Shown here: positions 11,069 through 23,131 of the stretch, piece after piece
Layout: each line of letters opens with the position of its first letter
How positions within the stretch are numbered: position 1 is the stretch's first letter
Origin: Siderastrea radians
Lineage: Eukaryota; Cnidaria; Anthozoa; Scleractinia; Rhizangiidae
DNA length: 64,000 nt
Assembly (NCBI GenBank): GCA_964017195.1
Contig: OZ024895.1
Coordinates: forward strand, 33,905,834 to 33,969,833
Direction: 5' to 3'
Translations under genes and position numbers: made by a program
Notes under the pieces: generated by a model
Databases searched by the model: none
Told to the model about the DNA's origin: nothing
Seen by the model: the letters and a program-made list of their open reading frames with translations, nothing else

Positions 11069-12329
11069 AATCCTGCGTGAATATTGAATTTAACCTACTC
11101 GGTGAAAAGTCAACTTGAAATAGAACGTAGACTAAAAAAGCTTCAAGCCCGGACTGAACTTGAAACTTGAAACTTCATGGAAAAATGAAAACGTGGAATT
11201 AAATAAGGTAGACTGTTCAGATTCATTCAACTTATACAGTAACACCGGGTTGCTCAAAAGAACAGCAACTGTTTAAAATATGATGTGATACAGTTCATTA
11301 CATATGATCGGAAAGGACACTGGATTGGGAATAATAAGATCAGGTGGCATTTTGCTTAGCGACAAGAACTGACAACAAAAACAACAGCTCGGCAGACAAC
11401 TATCTTGGGCTTACAAAGGAGGTCTTCGTTCTTAGATTTCAGTACACCCAAATTGTGTGAATACTACAGTGGAAGATGTACAATCTGCGGGTGAATTCAA
11501 CTCAGGGATGAGATCTATACACTTCAGCATGTAATGGTGTTCTTGGCAGCCGATCTGGCTCCGGTTCATTAATGATATCAACCCAGTGCCCCAACAGCAA
11601 CAATCGTTTATTACAACAATCGTTTATTTATCCACGAAACGTCTAGTGAGCTAGCGCCCATTCAAAATACGTTCGTGCTAACATAAAGTTGTCTTAAAAT
11701 ATAAAAAATGGAAAATATATTATGTATATATGCAACAACTAGATTTTTATTAAAAAACTGAAATGTACAACTCAAATGTCACTATGTAAGAATTAAGATT
11801 ACTAAACATTGCTATAAATACGTATATACATACGTCAGCTGGAAATTTTCTTGCAGGTTATAAATGAAAAAAATTAGTGGTATTAAATTTAAGTTGATGC
11901 CATGAAAAACTGACAAATATTAGATAAAAAAACTTAAATAAAACATGAAGATAGGGAAATCGATCATTTCACTTTAGCTTGTACAGATAGATGTCCTTGC
12001 CAGCCGATCTCGCCCCATTAACGATATCAACCCAGTGCCCCCACCCGTGAATAAAGTCAGATGGAAATGTTCTTGCAAGTTATAAATAAGCAAGTTTAGT
12101 TGTATTAAAATAAAGTTAATGAAACGAAAAACTGACAAAAATGAGTTCAAATGTCTGAATAATCTTTCCTTGTACCTCTTAAGGTGGTTTTCATTAAACA
12201 TTAAGACAGGGAAATCCATAATTTCACATAACAACGTAGAAGCTAAATTTCCCATTTCGTGACAGAGGGATATTACATTTACTCAAAATTCTGCTGCTAA
12301 ATATGGGATGGGTATTATGACTCCATTAA

Positions 12330-12532
12330 CCCTTTAAGCTTCAATAGTGACAAGCATCTAATTTCTCCTTACAGTATTACTACTTGATCAAACATACAGG
12401 TAATGAGAATAAAGAGAATGATCACCAATTATCAAACGTCTTGATTTCTAATCGAATTCTCCCAACTACTAACATAAGAAACAGAAGGAGAATGGTGAGG
12501 AGAATATGGATGTTATATTGGGACATGAAGGG
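12330..12532. mobile_element. piggyBac-like MITE (about 203 bp)
   Basis: Preceded by TTAA (12326-12329), begins CCCTTTAAGC, and ends GAAGGG followed by TTGA. The body is alignable with 17111-17306, 36451-36645, 62518-62719 and degenerate copies near 48041 and 54417. A TTAA target with CCCTTT termini is what piggyBac-type transposons show; the superfamily assignment is inference. Confidence 0.65.
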
Positions 12533-13075
12533 TTGAGAGACGACCGTTTATTTTATGGCGTGCAAAATGATTCCGGTTTTGAAAGGAACATGAAGTAAAG
12601 GAAATTTACGACCAACAAATGTGACAGCTAAGACGAGAAGTTATTTTTGAAAATAAACAGTGAAGCAAGAAATTTAAACTCACATCATTCCCGGCAAGAT
12701 GCCATCATCTCATTTCAATGCTATCATTTCTTCGTCTTAGAATCTGTGAAATGCTACTGTGTCTGCTGCGCGTTTTTCGTCACACTTGTTCTTTCAAATT
12801 ACCATATATCACTGTTGTGTCCCTGACGTGGCTGTTGGAGATATTTAACTCTCGGCAAGATTTGAATTGAAGTCGGCAAAAGAGTAAATAGGAAATTGTG
12901 GATGTTCACCCGAGCGCATCAAGGGAGTGCTCCTTTGTATGAGAACAGTGACTGTCAAGTCTTGCAAACAAATCTATCGTCTATTGCCCGCTTTTCAAAC
13001 TTTATTAAAATAATTCTCTTCAGTGAGTTTGCATAATTTGTGAATGTTTTTTTAGCCGCACTAAACTTGTTATCG

Positions 13076-13199
13076 AAAAGTTAACAGAGAATAAAACGTC
13101 ATTATAATTAAAATTAAATCCCCTTCACTCCATTTGAATTTTCATCGAGAAACATTTGCAAAGCCTCATACTAAAGGGATAAAGGAAGCTTGAGGTTGT
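13076..13199 (+). repeat. Displaced copy of a GPCR 5' flank
   Basis: Almost identical to 14443-14566, just upstream of receptor copy 4. It is followed by a second copy of the preceding flank: 13031-13080 reappears at about 13201-13250. The block sits in the middle of a downstream flank where other units have none, so it looks like a local template switch or unequal exchange. Confidence 0.75.
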
Positions 13200-14655
13200 T
13201 GCATAATTTGTAAATGTTTTTTTAGCCGCACTAAACTTGTTATCGAATTTGAGTGCAAGAGAACATAACCCAAAGTAAAGTATAGATTTTTGTAAGGTGA
13301 GAGAGCAAAAACTATAACTAAAGGCTATAAGATTAGTATCCAATTAGCAGCAGTGTTGGTAGAGAGCGGGCAAGTTCAGTTGGGCAAGCCTATTGTCCCT
13401 ATTGTGTAAAAATGACACTCGTTTCATATGGAGGAAATCCAAATTATGATGTTAGTCTTGGTCGCTCATTTCATATACGGAAATCCAGGAAATCCAAGGG
13501 GAAATCCAAAACAAGATTTTCATTTTAACATTATTTACTTCTCATGCTGGTTTATCTCCCAAACCCAAAACATCTGCATTTCATAGAAGCTCCTTAGCGA
13601 AAAGGCACCAGTGGCTTCGTTTTTAATTATAAGTCAGGCCACTGACAAACCAATTTTCTTTTCTTTTTAACTGAATAATAGTTCTCACAGCTTGTGAATG
13701 GAAAAGGAGGACAAAATGTCATCAGATGCAACTGCCTCGATGTACCTCGGACCTGCTTTGGTGATAGAAATAAGCAACGCCATGCAGGGTCAGTCACACC
13801 CAGAAAGGGTTTCTATTAAGATAAAAGGTTGTGCAACTTAATTTGATCTTGAGTACTTCTACGCTTGCTTAAGTCATTTAAACTGCTATTTAAATGTGAC
13901 TTTTCTATTGGGTTTTAGGCCAGTTTTCTAAAGGGTAAACATTGTTGTCACCTAGTGCCTTTCACCAAAGATTTCCTCCCTATCGCACTTTGAAATATTT
14001 ATATCATACAAGTTCGATTACTTGTTTTTAATATGATCTACTAGGGATGATAATGCATTTTTAATTAGTTTTACCCTGTTAGAAATAATGAAGTTTATCT
14101 GTATTTGCGTTGCATCCAATAAACTCAGAGTTCAGTTTATAATCTCCAACTGACGCCGAAGTTGCATGCATTTAAACAAGTACTGAAGAAATGAAATAAA
14201 AACGGCCTTTGATGTGTTAAATTATTTTTTCTAACTAACAGCAATTTCTCAGACTTATTATTCAAAATATCATAGCTTCAGAATGGAGTTTCACTCAAGC
14301 AAACAAGAAAAAGCAAATTTCGTTGGCTTGACAATAAACTTTCTTTGAGTTTTATTTACAGAACAGAATTTCAATATGGGTTCGTTATTAAACAACACGA
14401 TAAGAAAGGATTGAATTTTTAATTCATTAAACTTTATAAAAAGTTAACTGAGAATAAAACGTCATTATAATTAAAATTAAATCCCCTTCACTCCATTTGA
14501 ATTTTCATCGAGAAACATTTGCAAAGCCTCATACTAAAGGGATAAAGGAAGCTTGAGGTTGTTGCCTTCAACTTTGCTAACCGCGTTTTTTGCCTTTCTT
14601 TTCAAGGCTCTAACGTTCAGTTAAAGGTCTTCTTCAAAGCGTTGACAAATCAAGA

Positions 14656-15215
14656 ATGATAAAACTCATAAACATATCTGCAAATTTCAGTAACGCCTCA
14701 TCTAGTCAGGAGGAAGAAACATGTGATATTTTACACAACAAGTCGCCGGCTAAAATGGGAAAAATTCTCGCCTTCTCAGTCGTCCTTCTGTCTAGTTTAA
14801 TTGGAAACATTCTAATAATCATTACTGTGTATAAACGCCAAGAGTTGAGGAAGACGATAAATTATTTTATCGTAAATATGGCGGTTTCTGACTTTGTATA
14901 CCCATTAACAGAAATCCCGGTTGATTTGACAGAAACAGCGACAAGTTCTCGGCATTGGTATATCGGTGGAACTGTGGGATCGATCTTCTGCAAGATAGGA
15001 GGTTTTCTGAAGCATATTTCAGTAACTGTTTCTATACAAAGTCTTGTTTGGATCGCTTGAGATCGATTTGTGGCTGTGCTCTTGCCAATGAAAGCCCGTT
15101 ATATATCGTCACGATTCCGCGCCTTTGCTATTGCATCCACTTGGATAGTGGCGACGGTAATCAATTCGTCTGATTTGTATTCGAATGGACTGTTTAGCAC
15201 GGACAAGGAGACTCA
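14656..15215 (+). pseudogene. GPCR pseudogene (array copy 4), stop in TM3 and 3' deletion
   Basis: Residues 1-134 follow the intact copies from the N-terminal sequons through TM3. The Leu codon just before DRF is then TGA (15058-15060; the intact copies have TTA or TTG). The same frame continues as DRFVAVLLPMKARYIS through TM4 to ECL2 (FSTDKETQ). At about 15213 it jumps into sequence found downstream of copy 3 (11080-11135), so TM5-TM7 are deleted. Both lesions are inactivating. The upstream flank and start codon are preserved, although the second residue is Ile (ATGATA) rather than Met. Confidence 0.9.
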
Positions 15216-16185
15216 AATCCTGAATTTGAAGTTGACCTACTGTGAAATGTCAACTTGAAATAGAACGTAGACTAACAAAGCATCAAGTCTGGACTGAACT
15301 ATGACTGCCTGAAACGACAGGAGAAAATGAGAAAACGGGAAATCAAATAAAGGTTGACTGTTTGGATTCAATCAACTTATACAGTAACACTGGGTTGCTC
15401 AAAAGCACGGCAGTTGCTTAAAATATGATCTGATACAGTTCCTTACATAAACACTGAGGCAACAAATAAAAGCTGACATCATTCACAGCAAGATGACTTC
15501 GTTTCAAATTCAATTCTATCACCTCTTTTCGTCTTGGAACACGGCGTACAACGATGCTGTATTTTCTACACGTTTTTCTTCATTCGCGTTCTTTCAAATT
15601 ACCACACATCACTGTTGTATCCCTGACGTGGCTGTTGAAGATATACAGACGTCTAATGTTAGATCTCTGCAAGATTTGAATTGAAGTCAAATCAATAAAG
15701 GGGAAATTGGGGATGTTCATTCGAGCGTATCAAGGAACTGCTCTTTTGCATGAGAACAGTGACTGTCGTCTTGCAAACTAATCTATAGTTTATTGTTCGC
15801 TTTTAAAACTTTATTAAAATAATTTGCTTCAGTGGGTTTGCATAATTTGTAAATGTCGTTTAACCGCGCCTAACTTGTTATCGAATTTGGACGCAAGAAA
15901 ATATAACGCAAAGTAAGGTATAAGTTTTTGTAAGGTGAGAGAACAAAAAGTATAACTAAACATGCTATAGGCTATTAGATTGGTATCCAATCAGCAGCAA
16001 AGTTGGTAATGTTGAGCAAGCCAAAATTTGTTCCCATTGTTCCTCTTTTGTAAGAGTGGCCCTCGTTTCATGTGGAGGAAATCCAACTATGACGTTTGCC
16101 TTAGTCGCTCATTTCATTTGCACAAATCCAGGAAATACCAGGGGAAATCCGAAACGAGGTATTCATCCTATACTACTTACGCTGG

Positions 16186-17110
16186 TAATACGTTCTCACT
16201 GGGTGCCCTCACTCCCCAACGCCCAAGGCAAGGATAAGTTATGGGAAGAAGCGAGCCCAGCGGCGGCTACTTCCCGAAAGCTAGGCTGGGTGACAAAACT
16301 ACCAACACGAAAAACAACAAAATACACGAAAGACCGTAACTCTCCCCATACCTCAAAAAGCTTTATTGCAACCTGAACATCCCTGTATATTAACATAATA
16401 TGAAGCCACAAAACAGCGAGACAAAATAATCAAACTATGGAAAAACAGGTTTGAAATTCTTGAGTTCATTTAAAGCCTGGTAGGAGGAAATCACATCCTG
16501 AGTAGCGGAGGAAGAAACCTGGGATGAAGCGGAAAACGTGCTAATTGTAATCACTACAGATACTATATTTTTGGAAGACAAGAAATTATGGAGATAAATT
16601 TCATATTAGAGATAAAATGGCCATTTTGGTGTCCGCCATCTTGGATCCGCCATCTTGAATTTCTTTAAATTCATTTCCTTCACTTAATAAACAAGAAAAT
16701 AAAGCCAGTTGATTGTGAAAAAAATGTCGTGAATTTATATGGAGAAAACACCTTTTTTACTAGTTAAGTCCGCCATCTTAGATTTTCAGGTTTTAAATTT
16801 CACATTTTCCTCAAATTAGCACTAAATTCCTTTTTCTAGTGAGCGGATATTCCTAAATGATAAATTGTTGCTAAAATTAATGTAAAAACACAAATTCGAT
16901 CAGAAAAACATTAAAATAGTTGCGATTAAAGCGAGAATCTAATCGTTATTTTTTTAACACAAGACACTCATGCCAAAATGTTGCCAGAAAAATTTTAGGA
17001 AAAGTAACCAAATTTAGTGGTGATAGCATAAACGGTTACGAAATTACACAACTTCAAAGTTGAGGCGGGCCTCAAAAGCCTCCTCTCCCTCCCCGGTCTG
17101 AATAGGTTAA
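16186..17110. other. Non-unit insertion, unrecognised
   Basis: Comparison with the other units shows that sequence between about 16186 and 17306 is inserted in the shared flank. The last 196 bp are a TTAA MITE. The rest contains a repeated CCGCCATCTTG motif (16635-16665) and short ORFs, none recognisable. It may be a decayed transposon. Confidence 0.5.
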
Positions 17111-17306
17111 GCCCCAACAATGACAAGCACCTAATTTCTCCTCACGATTTCACTACGTGCCAAAACATACAGTTCAAGAGCATAAGGCAAATGATCACTA
17201 TAGATAAAATGTCTGGATGTATGATCAAATTCTCTCAACCAATACCATACTACACATATGGAGAACAGTAAGGAGAACATGCATGTTGATATTGGGGCGT
17301 GAACGG
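17111..17306. mobile_element. piggyBac-like MITE copy
   Basis: Flanked by TTAA at 17107-17110 and 17307-17310. The interior aligns with the MITE at 12330-12532 (CTAATTTCTCCT near the left end, GAGAACATGCATGTTGATATT near the right end). The terminal inverted repeats are degenerate. Confidence 0.6.
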
Positions 17307-17309
17307 TTA

Positions 17310-20300
17310 ATTGTAGGTCAGGCCATTGACAAACCAATTTTCTTTTCTATTTAACTGAATAGAAATTCTCACAGCTTGTAAACGAGATTGGAAGACAAAA
17401 ATAGGCAACGTTTGGATCAGTCATACTCAAATTGCTTTCTATAGTAAGATACAAGGTGGTGCAACTTCTTTTTGATCCTCAGTACTTCTACGCTTTCATT
17501 TAAAATCACCATTTAAAGGTGACCTTTGGGTTTGGTTTTAGACCAGCTTTCTAACGGGTAAACATTGTTGTCATCTAGAGCCTGTCATCAAAGATTTCCA
17601 CTCTATCGTACTTTGGAATATTTATAACAGACAAGTTTGATCACTTATTTTTATGATCTACTGGGGAAGATAATGCATTTTTAATTGGTTTTCCCCTAGC
17701 TTTTAGAAATAATGAAGCTCATCTGTATTTGCATTGCATCCAACTCAGAGTTCAGTTTATTATCTTAATCAGACGTCGTAGATGCATTAAAATAAGTAAG
17801 AAATGAAATAAAAACACCCAAATGGATGTTGGAAGATTCATCTAAGTGACAACAATTTCTCAAAGTTATTACCCAAAATATCATAGCTTCAGAATGGTGT
17901 TTGAGTCAACCAAACTAGAAAAATCAAATTTTGTTTGCGTGACAATTGACTTCGAGTTTTATTTACAAAACAGAATTTCAATATCGGCTTCATTAATTAA
18001 CTACACGATAACAAAGGGTTGCTTTTTTTTATTAAAGCTAAAAATATTAGTTTACTGACAATAAAACTCCATTATAATTTAAAGTAAATCGCCTTCACTC
18101 CACATGAAATTTTCATTAAAAAACATTTACAAAGCCGCGTACTAAAAGGATTAAGGAAGCTCGAGGTTGTTACATCTGAACTTCGTCAACAGATTTTTTT
18201 GCCTTTCTGTCCAAGGCTCTACCGTTCAATCAAAGGTCTTCTTCAAAGCATTGACAAATCAAGAATGATGAAATTCATAAACATATCCGCAAATTTCAGC
18301 AACGCCTCATCTAGTCAGGAGGAAGAAACATGTGATATTTTACACAACACCTCGCCGGCTAAAATTGGAAAAATTCTCGCCCTCTCGGTCATTCTTCTCT
18401 CTAGCCTTATTGGAAACATTCTAATAATCATTACTGTGTATAAACGCCAAGAGTTGAGGAAGACGATAAATTATTTTATCGTAAATATGGCGGTTTCTGA
18501 CTTTGTATACCCATTAACAGAAATCCCGGTTGACTTGACAGCAACAGCGACAAGTTCTCAGCATTGGTATATCGGTGGAACTGCGGGATCGATCTTCTGC
18601 AAGATATTAGGGTATCTGAAGCATATTTCAGTAACTGTTTCTATACAAAGTCTTGTTTGGATCGCTTTAGATCGATTTTTGGCGGTGCTCTTGCCAATGA
18701 AAGCCCATCATATATCGTCAAGATTCCGCGCCTTTGCTATTGCATCCACTTGGATAGTGGCGACGGCAATCAATTCGCCTGATTTGTACACCAATGGGTT
18801 AGTTAGCATCAACAAGAAAACTCATTGCACAGTATTAACAAGTAAAAACTTTTCATTTTTTAACGACAAAGTGCATATCTATGTTGTTCACGTTTTACCG
18901 TTGATTATTTTGGCGATTCTTTATTGTGCTATAGCAGTCACCTTAAGAAGACAAGACAAAGTCCTTAGCTCTAGAGCAGTGCATGGACAAGATCAAAGAC
19001 TGAAACAGCAAGCAATGAAGATGAGCCTTTGTGTTATTGGTGCATTCTGGATCTGTAGCCTCCCCATGACAATATACAATATCCTGACGGACTACAAGAT
19101 TCCAGTACCTTGCATGTTCGAAAAACCGTTTTCCTTTGTTTCCGATCTCATGTTTTACCTCTCTTCAACAATCAACCCCATCATCTGTTTCTCATTTGTC
19201 GGGAGTTACCGTCGTGGCTTGAGAGAAAGTTTCAATTCGTCGCTTGGTGGGTGTTGGAACGAACGACCCACAACGCAAAGAAGAGCTCTTGGAAGGATCA
19301 GAGAATCTCAGGGAAAGAACCATGGAGTTGGAGATACCTAACGAAGTTATGTGTGAATATTGAATTTTTGTCGTAAAAAAGGTGGTTATTGTTCATCGTG
19401 GTAAAATACAATAATAATCAATCAACTGTGCAGAAATTTCTACCCAGCGAATTTTGTACAAACTTGCTCACAGAAAACCTTGAAGTCTTAAAACTTATTG
19501 AGCGTAATTAGAAAAAACATCTATCGTGGTTTAATGGAAATATTCGCGTTTCCCTGAAAAGGCCGGTCTTCACATAGCGTTTGTATCTCTTAATCGTTGA
19601 ACTTGTTTTCCCTAAAACTAAAAGTTTTGTAAAATTCCAACATTCTTTGTTTGGAAAACCAAAAGTCACTGAAATCGGTTTACTCTTACTTGCCGAAAAT
19701 TCGATTTATAAAATGGAGTCTCCGCGCCAATAAATAGCCAGCAGCCACCTTAAAATACGATACAGTTTATTAAAACATAATCGGAAAGTGCACTGAATAG
19801 GAATCTTCAGAAGGTCGCCGGGTACGTTGCTTTAAGCGTCAAGAACTGACAGCAAGAGCAACAACAATTCGGCAGACAGCTATCTTTGGCTTACAAAGGG
19901 CGTCTTCGTTCTTAGGTTTTAATACACCCAAACAGTGTGAATACTGAGATGTGCAAGCTGTTGGTGAATTCAACTGAATGATGAGATCAGGGATTTGCTA
20001 GACACCAGCATGCACCGGTGCCCCTTAGCAGACGATCTTACTTTATTGATGACCTCAAGCTAGTGCCCTACCCTATGAACAAAGTCAAATGGAAATGTTC
20101 TAGCAAGTTATAAATAATCAAGTGTAGTTGTGTTAAGTTAAAGTTGATGCGATGAAAAACTACCAAAAATTAGAACAAATGTCTGAATAAATCTTTCCTT
20201 GTACCTCTAAAGAAGGTTTCATTAAACATAAGATGAGGAAATCCAAAAATTCATATAAACTTGTAGAATCTAAATTTCCCGTATCGTGACGGAGGCTTAT

Positions 20301-20744
20301 TCAATTTCCTTAAAATTCTGCTGTTAAATAAATGGGATCGTATTATGACTTCATTAAGAGACGACCGTTTATTTCATTGTGTGCAACTGTCCACATAAGT
20401 TAAAATGATTCCGGTTTTGAAAGGGATTTTGAACTACAGGAAATTTACGACCAACCAATTTCAGAGCTATAGGAAGAAAAGTTATTTTTGAAAATAAACA
20501 ATGAAACAAGAAATTAAAACTCACATCATTCACAGCAAGATGATTTCGCTTCAATTTCAATTCTATCATCTCTTTTCGTCCCAGAATACGTATAACGATG
20601 CTGTGTTTTCTGCACCTTTTTCAATTGAGGCAATTTTCTACAGACTTCGAATCTTAAGCCTCTTCAAGATTTGAATGAAAAGAATAAAGGGGAATTAAGG
20701 CGATGACCTCTTTCAACATATCAACCATCTTTGCCGGCAGCCCT
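17310..20744 (+). repeat. GPCR tandem unit 5 with downstream flank
   Basis: Last recognisable unit. It carries the intact receptor at 18265-19341. The tail 19342-20744 has a unit-specific stretch (about 19380-19740), then the shared 3' flank (19740-20690). No other gene is visible in the tail. Confidence 0.72.
18265..19341 (+). CDS. Class A (rhodopsin-like) GPCR, array copy 5
   Basis: Intact receptor of 358 residues when started at the ATG ATG pair shared with the other copies. An in-frame ATG at 18199 would add 22 residues, but the same region is flank in the paralogues, so I prefer 18265. It has the same landmarks as its paralogues: N-terminal sequons, GN, NMAVSD, C in TM3, DRF, TM4 Trp, FWICSLP in TM6 and NPIIC in TM7. 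ICL3 has an extra residue (QRLKQQAMKM). The C-tail is shorter by nine residues, ending RRALGRIRESQGKNHGVGDT. The ligand is unknown, and no intron is needed. Confidence 0.92.
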   Translation: MMKFINISANFSNASSSQEEETCDILHNTSPAKIGKILALSVILLSSLIGNILIIITVYKRQELRKTINYFIVNMAVSDFVYPLTEIPVDLTATATSSQHWYIGGTAGSIFCKILGYLKHISVTVSIQSLVWIALDRFLAVLLPMKAHHISSRFRAFAIASTWIVATAINSPDLYTNGLVSINKKTHCTVLTSKNFSFFNDKVHIYVVHVLPLIILAILYCAIAVTLRRQDKVLSSRAVHGQDQRLKQQAMKMSLCVIGAFWICSLPMTIYNILTDYKIPVPCMFEKPFSFVSDLMFYLSSTINPIICFSFVGSYRRGLRESFNSSLGGCWNERPTTQRRALGRIRESQGKNHGVGDT

Positions 20745-21025
20745 TAGGCAGCTGATAAAAGCCAAATCAAATAAATAATCAAATCAATCAATTTATATTG
20801 CACATGTTCTATGTAAATATGCTCACACGCGCATTACATATATCAGTTGAGTTTGGAAATGTTGCTTTTTAAGGAGAGGGGAAAACCGGAGTACCCGGAG
20901 AAAAACCTCTCGGAACAAGGACGAGAACCAACAACAAACTCAACCCACATATGACGCCGAATCCGGGAATCGAACCCGGGCCACATTGGTGGAAGGCGAG
21001 TGCTCTCACCACTGCGCCATCCCTC
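20745..21025 (-). mobile_element. tRNA-derived SINE
   Basis: On the minus strand from about 21025 there is a tRNA-like head with a good A box (TGGCGCAGTGG) and a B box (GGTTCGATTCC). The anticodon-arm region does not fold as a functional tRNA. A tRNA-unrelated body follows, with TTTTTCTCCGGGTACTCCGG and CCCCTCTCC. The 3' end is a TTGATTTG-type tail near 20760. I recall this body from coral and anemone repeats; that identification is from memory. Confidence 0.75.
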
Positions 21026-21049
21026 AGTGCTCCCTACGAATTCAAAATG

Positions 21050-21395
21050 AATTTGAATTTGGTAAAATGCTTGCCTTGTTAACAGTTTTGCCGTTTCATT
21101 ATTCTAATAATCATGCGTATGAACGCAAAGAGTTAGGAAATTATCAAGATGAAAAAATTACTTCTCTTTGTCATTATGGCGGTTTCCGACTGTCTTTTCT
21201 TTAAACAGATGTTTCTGGTGTTGAATGTGTTAGTAATGGCGACCAGTTCCTAGTAACGGTCCTTCCGTGTTTCTGCTTGAGTAAACTTGTGCGAGCTGTA
21301 AATTTTTCTGAAACAGGTTTTCATAGATGTGCTTTGTACCAAGCCTTGTTTGTATCTGGCTTTAGATTAGCTCAGGGCAGTGGTCTCACTAACTT
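21050..21395 (+). pseudogene. Old GPCR relic (TM1-TM3)
   Basis: Translations in shifting frames keep pieces of the receptor: GKMLAL (TM1), then IILII..AYERKEL as in NILIIITVYKRQEL, then VIMAVSDC as in NMAVSDF, then DVSGVECVSNGDQF where the TM2 end is expected. At 21350-21375 the DNA CAAGCCTTGTTTGTATCTGGC parallels the TM3 CAAAGTCTTGTTTGGATCGC. It is more diverged than the array pseudogenes, has several frameshifts and no C-terminal half. The array is therefore older or wider than the intact copies suggest. Confidence 0.7.
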
Positions 21396-21465
21396 GTCCA
21401 GATTTGACTTTTTCAAAACTTTGTCATCCCTTCCACTTCGTTCGTGGCAACGTTCGGAAATTTCA

Positions 21466-23084
21466 TAAATTGGTGCACGTTTGAATTGGACAAGAAAAAT
21501 TAGAGAACTAGATGAACTCACGTCACAGTGCTACATTTTTGGTGTAAAACGTGTATACAAGAGTGTGTGTTGCCCTTTTACGGTATTCCAATTAACTCCC
21601 AGACGTACAAGGGAGGGGTGGGTGCCAAACCACCCCCACCCCAATAAGTTTGTCTCCAAGAGGATTTTTTATGATCACCTGCTGATTTTAGTAACTGCAC
21701 GTATATCCGTTAGACATTTTGTACTCCTGGTTAGTTCACCTACATAAGACAAAGACAACCTGGCAAGGTCGAAGAGGAGTTTAACCCTTTCACTTCTAAA
21801 GTGGCCAAAGCGAAAAAATCACCAAAAATTCCAAATTTCGTTTCGTAAAATCCTAGGAGATAAATAGTCCTATGTAAAGGTTCTGCCAAAGAGGTTTCAT
21901 TTGATTGGTAACACGATAGGATTTTGCCAACAGATTAAAAAGTTAGAGTGACAAATCATGTCACCATAGCTTGGTCTAGGAGTGAGAGGGTTAAAAGAGC
22001 GTGCATTTACTTTTTAAAGGGGCAATGTCATAATTAAGTGTTTTCAAGTCTTGGTGTCGGGACAATTCTATTTTAAATAACAAGAACGGTTTGGAGAACA
22101 CTTTTTTAATTTCAATTTGGGAAAGAATCAACAAACCTGTAGGAACTGGAAACGCTGGCAAACCAGTGAAATAAAGAGGCCTCCTGTTCGACGTGTATTA
22201 AGTAATTTACTCTTGGGTGGCGCAATAGATGTTGTCAGCCGAGTACAGTGATAACAAAATGTAGGAAGAACTTTGACGTCGTCATTTGGTCAATTTATTA
22301 TTTTCACCATAAATCAGGCTAAATAAGCTGCCTTTTTTCAGCCTCCAAGGATTTCTGTTAATTCATCCTCAAGCCTGTCTTGAAATTGCTTGCACGAAAA
22401 CGAACTGACCCCTTTTGCCCACTAAATGATCTCATTTCTTTTAATCCTTGTTTTCGCCTTTTGCAGGAAAGAAAAAAAATAACTTTCATTCATGCCAGTT
22501 TAAATGTCGTCTTTGATAAATACACCGTCTCTATTCTTCGACAGATGTAGATATTTCAGCGTCACCACCTCTAACCAGCAGAAATGACTTGAGACATTAG
22601 ACAACTCCGTGGCAGAGAAATCGGCAATATTCTTGCCTTGCTTGTTAGTTAAGTCATTCTGATCAATATGGCTGGAAACGCCAAAATCGTCGTTCTGTAC
22701 ATGCACGAAAAGTTGAAGAAACTCGCATATCTACATTCAGTCAGCCCAGATAAACCTGACTTAGATAGTAATTAGTTTTTGTGAATAGTATATCACGTTA
22801 CTGTACACACGTTAAACAAGCAATTTATGATAAGTGCGATATTCAGGAGCGCGTACGTTTCTTTTAACTGCAGGCAAACCAGATTTTTCTTAGTTCCTTC
22901 TTTTAATTACGGGCCGTACATACTGACTCTGTCTTGTACTGGTTGTTTCTTACTTGAATATTGTCTGCTTGTAAAACTGAAGTTCAATTATGCTTTCTTT
23001 GATGTCCTCTAGTGCTCTGAAATAAAATCATTTGAATGTAACAACCAAATATGCTTATGAATGTGATTTCTATTCTAGTAAATA
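21466..23084. other. Intergenic between GPCR relic and REXO2
   Basis: Apart from the MITE at 21785-21990, only short ORFs without recognisable domains were seen. I searched both strands by eye for the missing last exon of the oligoribonuclease gene and found none. Confidence 0.45.
21785..21990. mobile_element. piggyBac-like MITE (206 bp) with TTAA duplication
   Basis: Flanked on both sides by TTAA (21781-21784 and 21991-21994). The termini are CCCTTTCACTTCTAAAG and, in reverse complement, CCCTCTCACTCCTAGAC, an inverted repeat of about 17 bp. The terminal sequence is related to the MITE at 40080-40246. Confidence 0.75.
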
Positions 23085-23131
23085 ACTAGTAGTATTGCAA
23101 AAAAAAAAAAAAAAAACTAGTAGCATTGCAG
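23085..23131. repeat. Poly(A) run flanked by a 15-bp direct repeat
   Basis: An A run of about 19 lies between ACTAGTAGTATTGCA and ACTAGTAGCATTGCA. This is what a retroposition event that inserted little but a poly(A) tail would leave, with the direct repeat as target-site duplication. Confidence 0.6.

Larger units (their letters stand above)
8978..13618 (+). repeat. GPCR tandem unit 3
   Basis: Longest unit, about 4.6 kb, carrying the intact receptor at 9968-11068. Between 11069 and 12960 it has sequence not shared by all units, including duplicated blocks (11840-11960 and 12050-12160) and a TTAA-type MITE (12330-12532). From about 12960 it returns to the shared flank. No extra gene was seen. 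Confidence 0.72.
13619..17309 (+). repeat. GPCR tandem unit 4
   Basis: Carries the broken receptor at 14656-15215. The shared 3' flank (about 15450-16185) is followed by about 1.1 kb of foreign sequence before the next unit starts at 17310. Confidence 0.72.

Noticed and set aside
18199..18264. Upstream ATG extending the GPCR copy 5 by 22 residues
   Set aside because: The paralogues have flank here, not coding sequence, and the conserved start is the ATG ATG pair at 18265.
20940..21025. Functional tRNA gene on the minus strand
   Set aside because: The A and B boxes are good, but the acceptor and anticodon stems do not pair properly and a SINE body with tail follows.
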